Assembly (NCBI GenBank): GCA_002309655.1
Contig: DBXM01000004.1
Location: forward strand, 49,921 to 106,042
DNA from: Mageeibacillus sp. UBA1212
GTDB taxonomy: Bacteria; Bacillota; Clostridia; UBA1212
DNA length: 56,122 nucleotides
Reading direction: 5' to 3'
The notes below the pieces were generated by a model that was not told where the DNA came from, did not search any database, and saw nothing but the letters and a program-made list of their open reading frames with translations. Shown here one piece after another: positions 44,534 through 54,200 of the stretch; the stretch's first letter is position 1; every line of letters starts with the position of its first letter. Made by a program: the position numbers and the translations under genes.

Positions 44534-44586
44534 TTTTAGGGAACTTTCACGTATAAATTATACAAAAAAGTTCCCTAAAAAGTCAA
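44534..44586 (-). promoter_or_regulatory. Promoter and 14-bp inverted-repeat operator of the Fic-like gene
   Basis: On the minus strand TTGACT (44586-44581) and TATAAT (44562-44557) are 18 nt apart. TTTTAGGGAACTTT (44534-44547) and AAAGTTCCCTAAAA (44567-44580) form a perfect 14-bp inverted repeat. One arm fills the promoter spacer and the other lies just past the -10, a placement expected for a repressor. Confidence 0.82.
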
Positions 44587-44799
44587 TACCTTCTAATGGT
44601 ATTTTTTGGCCGGTTTTTACGATTTTCGCCGCGTTACTGCGGACGTTAACCTGGCGGGTGGGCAATGCGGATTTCGCGGTACCGGACCGCGTAACGAGAA
44701 AGAACTTCATCCGGATCAAAGCGGGCTTTCGCGGAGAGCGCGGAAGGTGACGGCCTCCCGGAAAATGTGAAAATACGGCTTTCAAATGCAAAAAAACTC

Positions 44800-44829
44800 T
44801 TGACACGAAGCGTGAAAATGGATTATAAT
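44800..44829 (+). promoter_or_regulatory. Promoter of the third giant gene
   Basis: TTGACA (44800-44805), an 18-nt spacer and TATAAT (44824-44829). CCAGAAT (44833-44839) and ATTCTGG (44855-44861) form an inverted repeat at the expected start of transcription, a possible operator. Confidence 0.75.
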
Positions 44830-44835
44830 CCTCCA

Positions 44836-45252
44836 GAATATGCAAAATGGAGTCATTCTGGCTTCGTGACGCAAATCCTTGTATGGTTTTCTTTCCGGCC
44901 GGAAATGTCATATTCGGCGGAAATGGCAATATTTTAGCGATTTTTAGGCAATTTGCGTCATATTCCCGCTACCAATGATAAAAATCGATTTGAATAACGT
45001 TCCGACGGGTCGAGATTTTTTATATTAATTGATCCGCCCGGATGCCGTGGTTTCGCTGATTTTTCCTAGTTTTAGGGGGAAAATTGGCTTAATTCCGGTG
45101 TTTTCTGCGTATAATTTCGAATTGGCGGAATTATTCTGCACTTTAAGCGTTGTATTTAACATCAACCGGCAGGAACTGTTTAGTACGGGTCATGCCGGAT
45201 GACACGCGGATATAATTTTCGCGTAATATAATGTGTTCAGGAGGTTAAACAC
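44836..45252 (+). promoter_or_regulatory. Long structured 5' leader of the third giant gene
   Basis: About 415 nt of leader. TGACGCAAAT (44867-44876) and ATTTGCGTCA (44951-44960) can close a 10-bp stem around 74 nt. Inside lie the palindrome TTTCCGGCCGGAAA (44892-44905) and two GGAAATG copies (44901-44907, 44919-44925). Further hairpins are ATCCG/CGGAT (45032-45043) and CCGGCA/TGCCGG (45166-45171 with 45193-45198), just before AGGAGG (45239-45244). It matches no riboswitch I know. A regulatory RNA role is inference. Confidence 0.45.
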
Positions 45253-48200
45253 ATGGAAAGACAGAAGGGTAGAAGCCTTTCGGCAGGCAAGAGATTTCTT
45301 GCACTACTTGTAGCGGCTTTGATGGTTGTCAACGTCTTGCCCCTGTCTGCGTTTGCGCAGGCAATCGAGACGGCCGGAACCAACCGTGCACCCGTTCCTT
45401 CTAAGGCGGGCACTAAGGGCGACCGGGCCGACACCATCGAAATCGAAGGCGTTTTCAGCACCATAGTCGGCGGCGCGACCGAACAGGGCAACGGCGACTG
45501 GGTCTGGACTCCGACCAATACGAATCCCGATCACGCTTTCAAATTCAACGTGACCTACTCTGTTTCAGGTCAGTTTGATTATTTTGAAGCGGGGCAGATC
45601 GAGATCCGGATTCCGCTGACGATTCTGAAGGACCAGAACGGCAATCCCGCGGACTATTTCGAGATGTCGCTTCCGCTGGAAAGCGATTCGAATCTGGACG
45701 AAGACAACGTCTTTGTTTACAGAATCGACGAGACGACGAACGAGATAGTGGTCTATAACAGACTGCCTTGCTCCGCGGCTCAGCACGGCTACTTCGAGAT
45801 CAGCTACAGTACCAATAAACGTACGTACGACTACCAGGATTACGACCCCGATGGCACGACGCCGGAGGACCGCAATCCCAGCGCTGATTTTCAGGCAACA
45901 CTGACGATCAACCGCGACGGCGAGACGCACTCCGAGTCGAGCAATCCCGTGCACGTGTATATAGACACGAACGCGAAGATCACAAAGCAGGAGAAGAACG
46001 CGCCGCAGAAGCAGTACGACGGCGCGACTCAGTGGCAGTCAAACTGGGGCACGAAACCTGCCGATGCCGGACAGTATTATTATTTGATCTGGGAAGTCCG
46101 CAGCATCATCACCGCGACGCAGCGCTACGATTTTACGCTGATCGACACGTATGACGGCGGCGGCGAACTCGTCGCTATCAAGATGCAGGGCCAGAGCACT
46201 TACGTGCCTGTCTCGGATCCCGACTGCGGCAAGCTTTACAACCAGACCACGGCGTATCCGAGCGGCCGCTACGACTACATTTTGACCCGCCACCTGAAGG
46301 CCACCTACGACCCTCAGGAGACGTATTCGTTCCTTAATAAGTCAAACGGCCACGTACATCCCTCGGATGAAGTCGATCCCGACACCGACGCGAACGCTCA
46401 GAGACGCTGGACGTACGAGCACCCCGTGTTCGTTCCCGGCAGCGGCGTAGGTCTTTCGTTCGGCAAGAACGGTCTTGATTTCAACGACAGGGCGGTGCAG
46501 AACTCCGAGTCTATCCGTATGTTTGACCTTGAGCCTTACCACAACGGAACCACGGATCTGATTCCCAATCTCAAGTGGTACACCTCGCTCACAGCCACAA
46601 CGTGGAATCTCACCGTTGTCGGCGACAACACCAACCCGGAGAACTACGGAAAGAAGAACGTAACTGTCGAGCTCACCGACAACAAGCTTAAGGTCAAGGC
46701 GCTCGGCCGGGAGTACGGCGACTATCTTGTTCCCGGCGAATACCGCTTCGACAAGGTTAACTTCAGCTGGACCATTCTGGACGCTTACTTTGACCAGACT
46801 TCGCAGAGCTTCAAGACGAAAGCCGTCACGTATACCGACGACGACGCGATCACGTTCTATGCGCAGTTCGGCAGCGAGGAATGGGTGGAAGTCGGATCCT
46901 ACAAACTCAAGACCGGTACGTTCACGGCTACTGCGGACGGCACTTCGCACAACGTATCTGTCACGAACAAGACGATCTACTTCGGTGACAACACGTGCAC
47001 CGGTTACAGGCTTGTCACAACTAACAAGCACTACAGGACCACTTTGACCGCGTATCCGTACGTTACGCTGTTAAGGTCTGACGTCGTTACCGCCGCCGTT
47101 GACGCAGCGTACGACGAAGAGAACAACGAGATCGCGATCCTCAATACGGCCGACTACGCGATTTTCGCGGCAGACGACAATACCGGCACGGCATACCGCA
47201 GCGGATCTAAGAGCGGCGTCGACTACGCGACCGGCATCATCCGTCACAGCGAGATCAAGAAGGACGTACGCTACGTGAACCAGCCTGTCGAACAGAACGT
47301 GAGACTCACCTGGACCGTTTCGATGAACGAGACGTACACGACCGCAACAGGCTCGCGCGCATACATTCAGCAGGAGAGCGGCGTATTCTACGATCTGCTT
47401 CCTGTCGGAGGTACGTTTGACGCGGCGTCGCTCGCGGTATTCGCGGACGGCAGCAGACTCGGCGACAACGATTATACGTACTCGATGCAGCAGAACTACA
47501 ACGGCTCCGGCCGCTGGCTGCTGACGATCAGAATCGTTCACCCCGCGAAACGTACGTATTCGTTCTCCTACGCGACGAACCACACCTGGGACAGCGTTTC
47601 CGAGTACGGTAATAAAGTTCTCAACAGTGTCGCTTACGAGACCGGCAACATTGACATCGGCGACGGTTATCCAGACGACGGCGGTCCTGCGGGATCTACG
47701 ACGAACCCCGACAAGAGCTTCATGACCGACCTCGACCCCGACACCGATGACAGAAAGTTCATCTATACCAAGACGGAGAGCACCCTCAGTATTCTCACTG
47801 CGGGCAACCTCGGACTTTACAAGCAGGTAGCGGCAGCGGGCGGCAGGTACTCCTACAGCACCACCACGGTCAGCGGCGGCCAGTACAGCTATAAGATTTA
47901 CTTCGCTACCGACGCGGCGACTTGGGCAAGGGATATGATTCTTGTCGACTCGCTCGAAAACTTTGTGTACGGCGAGAACATTTCATCCGACTGGCACGGA
48001 ACTCTCAAGGGATTTGACATGAGAGTTCTCAACGCGCGCGGCATCGACTGGAAACTGTATTATTCAGAAACGTTCGACGGCGACAAGGTTGAAGACCTCA
48101 ACATCACAGAGGACTACGACTTCGCGGCTCACACGGACGTCTGGAAGCAGGCGAACGGCGCAAACGATCCCGCACTTGAAAACGCAAAGGCGTTCGCGAT

Positions 48201-51200
48201 CGACCTCCGTAAGGGAACCAACGGGAACGATTTCATTCTCAATCCCAACCAGGCTATCAGCGTAACCGTATTCATGGAAGCGCCTGATGCGATCGAGAGC
48301 GAGTCTACCGACCCGACCGCTTATAATAATATCTATTTGCTTAACTCGGTCAAGTTCGGCAAGGATTCCGACTTCTCCGACTTCTCGAGCAACCACCAGG
48401 ATTACACCAAGATCAGCTTCCGCCAGATTGCGGATATCGAGATCCTGAAGATCGATGCCGAGATCTACGAGACGACCGGCGAGATCGTTCCGATTCCGGG
48501 AATCGTCTTCAGACTCTGGGGCGACTCTCACTACGGCGATGCGATCGACAAGACTTTAACGACAAACGCTCAGGGCAGGATCCTGTTCAAGAATATTCCG
48601 AGAGGAACATACTATCTCCAGGAAGTCGGCGGAATCGACGATTACCTCCAGAACCACGTCCAGATGACGGTCACCATTGACCAGAACGGCGTTGTTCATA
48701 TCGGCGAACCTGTCGGCGAAAGCGAGTACGACTGGACGGTTTACGACGGCCTTGTAATTGGCGTAGATCCTGATACCGGCGTCTGGACGTTCGGCAACCT
48801 CCCGCGCATCCACGGCGACCTTGATTTCGACAAGAGAGGAAGCATTGACGGCCCCGGCGGAATCACCATTCCGTTGCCTTACGTTTCCTTCGCGATCACC
48901 GGAACCTCTGATTACGGCACGGCCATCAATATGATCGTCTCTTCCGCAGAAGACGGCGTTGTCCATATCTCCAACCTCGAAATGGGTACGTATGAGATGG
49001 TCGAGATTGAGACCGACGACGACTACTTCCTCCTTGGCATTAAGTTCACTGTAAAGTGTGACGCCGCCGGCGAGATCACCATTTTCTATAAGGATGGCAA
49101 CGAGATTATATACCCGCTTCAGAACGGTATGTTCACGATCGTCAATGAACCGTACCATACGTTGAAACTCTGGAAGTATAACAATGCCCTTCCGAGCAAC
49201 AGCGTCGCTGGCGCGAAATTCAGTCTGACCGGTAAGAACTATTATCAGGAAGCGACTTCGGAGGCTTCCGGTCTTATCACGTTCAATCAGCTGAAATCCG
49301 GCACGTACACGTTGAAAGAACTCGTGGCTCCGGCCGGATACGAACTCGATCCTCATCCTTACACCGTTGTTATTTCCGAGGACGGATCTGCGACTATCGA
49401 CGGGCTGACCAGAGATGAGTTCATTCAGAAATTCCTCCAGAAGTATAACGACACTCAGACCGATACTACCGGCTGGGATTACTTCCCGATCGGCAACGAG
49501 CCTATCAAGAAGACCATCACCATCATCAAAGAGTGGGTCGGCGGAACGCCTGACGAGAACACGACTCCGGTGCTCCACCTCGATACTACGAAACCCGATT
49601 TCAACGCTCCCGAAGCGACGATCGACTATGAAGCGTGGAGAACGTACGTTAACGAAGTAACTATCCCGGAAGTGGGATCGCCTCAAAACCACAGAAACGG
49701 CCTGCTTCAGGGAGACGGCTTAAAATTAGCCGCCGATACCGAGAAGGGTAGAATTGTAGTCACAGGTTTTGAGAAATACACAGGAACTTCTATTCCCACA
49801 AAAGTCCAGAAGGAGCAGACAATTGACGAATCCTGGGCGGATATCGCGAATTACGTGAAATGGGACGGGAACGGCGTATTTGATGAGACCAATTACAGAA
49901 CGCTCCTCGAAAAGTGGAGAAGAATAGACGACGGATCAACCAAGTACAGAATATTCCTGAAACTTGAATTTGTCACAGGCTACAATGCAAACAATACGCC
50001 TACTGTTGTATTCAAGGCTGTATGGTGGTCTGACGCTCCGAACGTTTATTTCCCGACCTCTACAAAGCTGATGTTTGCTGCTTTATCGAATATGGATAGC
50101 GTCGATCTGCGCGGCATTAAATTCGCCCGTACGACCGATACGTCCTGGATGTTCGAGACAAGTAAAATCAATGCGCTGCGTATGGAATCGGACACCGGCA
50201 ATGTCACAGACATGTCCAGAATGTTCCGCAACCTGAGGACCAATACGTCTGAACAACCCATTATCCAGCTTCCCGACGTTGCCGCGTTTGATACGTCAAG
50301 CGTTACAGATATGCATTCAATGTTCTGTATGACGTCTGTGGCTTCGGTAAATATGTCCAACTGGGATACTTCGAAAGTCACAAACATGAGCCAGATGTTC
50401 AGAAGCAGTAAGCTTGCCGGCGCGTTCGATATTAGCATGCTTGATCTCAGTAAGGTCACAGATATGTCGTATATGTTCTACGACGCCCAGACTGTTACAA
50501 GCGTCAAGCTCCCGTCTGATATTTCGAGCGTGACGACAATGGAACAGATGTTCTACTATTGTAGGTCAATTACATTGATTGATTTAGGCGGAGGAGACGC
50601 ATCTAGTCTGAATAATATTACTAATATTTTCAGAAATTGTACTGCTCTTGAAACGCTGATCTTCCCTGACGACATGTCCAGCGTCACGAACATGCTTGGA
50701 ATCTGTCAGAATCTTTCAGGCCTTAAGTACGTTACGCTTCCTAGCGACATGTCAAAAGTTACCACACTCAACCTTGCGTTCCAGAACTGCGACTCGCTTG
50801 AGACCATAGACATGAGCTACGTCGATATGAGCGGCATGGTGGTGCTCAGCGAGGCGTTCGAAAGCTGTAACTCACTCAAGAGCGTTCAGATGCCGACAGG
50901 CCCCAATGCGCTGTCAAACGTTGTAATGTTCAGCAGCATGTTCGCTTTCTGCACAAGTCTTGAGACGTTTGAACTGTCCGGCAGAAATCTTTCCGGTCTG
51001 CGTAATTCTTATTATAACTACGACGCCGGATTCTGCGCCATGTTCAACGGTTGTTCGAATCTTGTGAGCGTGGACTTCTCCGGATCCTACGCGCCCAACA
51101 CGTCAAACGTTGACAGCATGTTCGTCAACTGCAAGAAGCTTGAAACGGCCGATTTCACCAACTTCATCGTCGGCGGCGGACCGGATTGCGAATACGGTCT

Positions 51201-54200
51201 CGCTACATACGACATGTTCTTAAACTGCGAAAAACTGACTTCAGTGGATCTTTCCGGCTTCATGACTCCGACTGTTGAAAATGTTGCAAACGTTGCTGAT
51301 ATGTTCAATGGGTGCAAGGCTCTGCAGACCGTATACGCAAGCGCGGAATGGATCGACAGCAACGGCGGCAACACGTGCTTTACTACAAATACCGGAGGCA
51401 CCCCGTCGGTGTTCATGATGTTCAAAAACTGCAACAGTCTGCCTCACCCGAACAGCTACCAGGGCACGAACGGCGTCAACAGCCAGAACTACGCGAAGTT
51501 CATTGAAAACGGCGGTAACTTCACGCAGAAGGCTGCCCCCGCGATTCCGACTTTCCCGGCTACAGGCAACGGCGGCAACTCCGTTCCCGGAACGACCGTT
51601 CAGACGAACGCTCTGCCGGAAGGCGGCGCTCAGATCATGGGCGATGACGACGGCAACGGCGAAGGCGGCGATAACGGCAGCGAACCTTCCGGACTCATCA
51701 GCCAGGTAAGCGACGCCAACAAGTGGGTCCACGTCGACGGTGACACCTGGAGCTACACGTTCGACGTTTACGACGTTGACGCAACATACTACCTCTGGGA
51801 AGGCGCGATGGCCGGTTGGCAGACCGACGCGGGCATCGACAACCCGATAACGATCGTTTACAAAGCAGGCGGCACTATCGAGTCCGCGACTTCCGCGAAC
51901 GATCCTTACGAGAGACTCGTTGATCTCGGCGACGGCAAGTACGGTGTCAAGATCACCAACACCAAAGATACTCCCGAGACGGTGAGCCTTACCGTAAAGA
52001 AGGTCGTTACAAACGACGGCGACAAGGACGCTGAGTTCACGATTCACGTAGCGCTTAGCGATACCACACTCAACGGAACCTACGGCGACGTCGATCTTAC
52101 GAACGGCGAGGCTGACATTCACCTTAAGAACGGCAACCAGGTCACGCTGCTTGACCTTCCCGTCGGAGTATCCTACACAATTACCGAGCCTGATCCTCAG
52201 GGACACACGGTTACGATCGAGAACGCCACCGGAACTCTTGAGAACGCGGGAGACGCTGCTCTGGTCACCGTTACCAACGACAAGATCAACCCGCCGACGT
52301 CCGCGCTCGACCTGACGAAGGTCCTCACGACCGATGGCGAAGCGACTCTTACAGAAGAGGATCTCGCGCGTAAGTTCTACGTAACGGTGACTCTCTACAC
52401 CGACAGCGCGTTGACGCAGGTGGCAACGGATGTTACCGGTCTGTACGGCGATGTGTACTTTGAGAACGGCGTCAGTACGAACGTCATGATCCAGGGCGGC
52501 GAGACTGTCAGCATCACAGGTCTTCCGACGATTGCTTCCGGTACCGGCGCAAACGCGACCTACACCGATCTCTACTACAAGGTCGAAGAGACTGTTGTCG
52601 AAGGATTTGAGGTCAGCTACACCAACCAGTCCGGACAGACCACGAGAATGACGGACGACGAAAATGTGACAGCGGTTCTCGCGACTGTCACCAACACCAA
52701 GATCAATCCTCCTGTAGGCGGATTCAAGGTCACCAAGGTGCTGGAAGGCGCTGCCGCGAACGACACCACGGAGTTTACGTTCGACGTCGTTTTCGAGGAG
52801 CTCACGCCTAATACTATTTATACATATACTATTGGAACGACCGAGTACACGTTCACCTCTCTCGCAAACAAAACGGGCTTCGTTCAGTTCACGCTCACGA
52901 ACGGCCAGACGGCGACGTTCTCCGATCTGCCGGTAGGTGCCAAGTACACAGTTACCGAGGCGTCCTCCGACTTCATCGCGAGCTACACCGTTGAGTCCAA
53001 CGAGACGGTTGCTTCCGCTTCCGGCGACAACACTGTTCCTTACATCTCCCTCGCCACCGCGCAGGAGACCGTAGAGGAAGACGAAGACGCTACGATCACG
53101 TTCACGAACACTCCCGCAGTTGTCACCAAGAACGGTTTCAAGACCTGGAACGACAACAACAACGAGAGCAACATCCGTCCGGTCAGCATCACCATCTACC
53201 TGATGGAAGGCACCGCACAGATCGACAGCGTCACCGTTACCGCGGCGGACAACTGGGAGTGGAGCTTCGAGAACCTGCCCAAGTTTGACCAGAACGGCAA
53301 CGAGATCGAGTACTCCTTCGAAGAGGATATCGTTTACGGTTACGACACCGAGTACGTTATCCATGAGAACGGCGACACCGAGGTCATCAACACCCACGTG
53401 CCCGCGTTCATCGACCTCCCGATCCAGAAGGTCTGGAAGGACAACGACAACTCGGGCAACACGAGACCCGGTGCGATCGTTATCAACCTTTACGCTGACG
53501 GCACGCTGATCGAGAGCGTTCAGGTCACCGGCGAGGTTACGGGCAACTGGTCGTACACGTTCGAGCATCTCCGCAAGTACCGCGTCGGAACAACCGAGCA
53601 GACATCCGAGAACGAGATCGAGTACACCGTTACCGAAAACGCGATTTCCGGATACGTCGGTTCCGATCCCGAGCCTTACACGACGGTCATCAACGGCGCA
53701 GTGGTCAAGGGCTGGAAGATCACCAACAAGGCGGTCATCAACATCGCGGGTGAGAAGACGTGGATCGACGGCGACAACGCTGACAACACGCGTCCGGAAT
53801 CCATCACGGTTCACCTGCTTGCCGACGGCGTCGACACGGGCAAGTACGTGATTGCGACCGCACCCGACTGGAGCTGGAGCTTCTCCAACCTTGATAAGTT
53901 TAAAGAAGCCAACGGCACGTTCACAGAGATCGTCTACTCGATCACCGAGGACGCGGTTCCGGGATACATCACCACTTACGACGGTTACAACGTGATCAAC
54001 ACCGAGACCACCGAGTCCACCGTCAGAAAGGTCTGGGACGACAACAACAATAAGGACCGGATCAGACCTGTCAGCATTAAGGTTCAGCTCTACGCTGACG
54101 GCACGGAGCTCGGCCAGCCTGTCACTCTCAACGAGGCCGGAAACTGGACTTACACCGAGTCCAACCTGCCCAAGTACAACACCGAGACAGGCGCGCTGAT

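Larger units (their letters stand above)
44480..45252. other. Divergent intergenic region
   Basis: A 773-nt region between the Fic-like gene (minus) and the third giant gene (plus). It holds the Fic promoter/operator (44534-44586), a + strand promoter (44800-44829) and a structured leader (44836-45252). A minus-strand reading frame at 44558-44929 overlaps both promoters and has no family resemblance. No protein gene is supported. Confidence 0.6.

Noticed and set aside
44558..44929. A 123-codon minus-strand frame in the divergent intergenic region
   Set aside because: It overlaps the promoters of both flanking genes and has no recognisable product.
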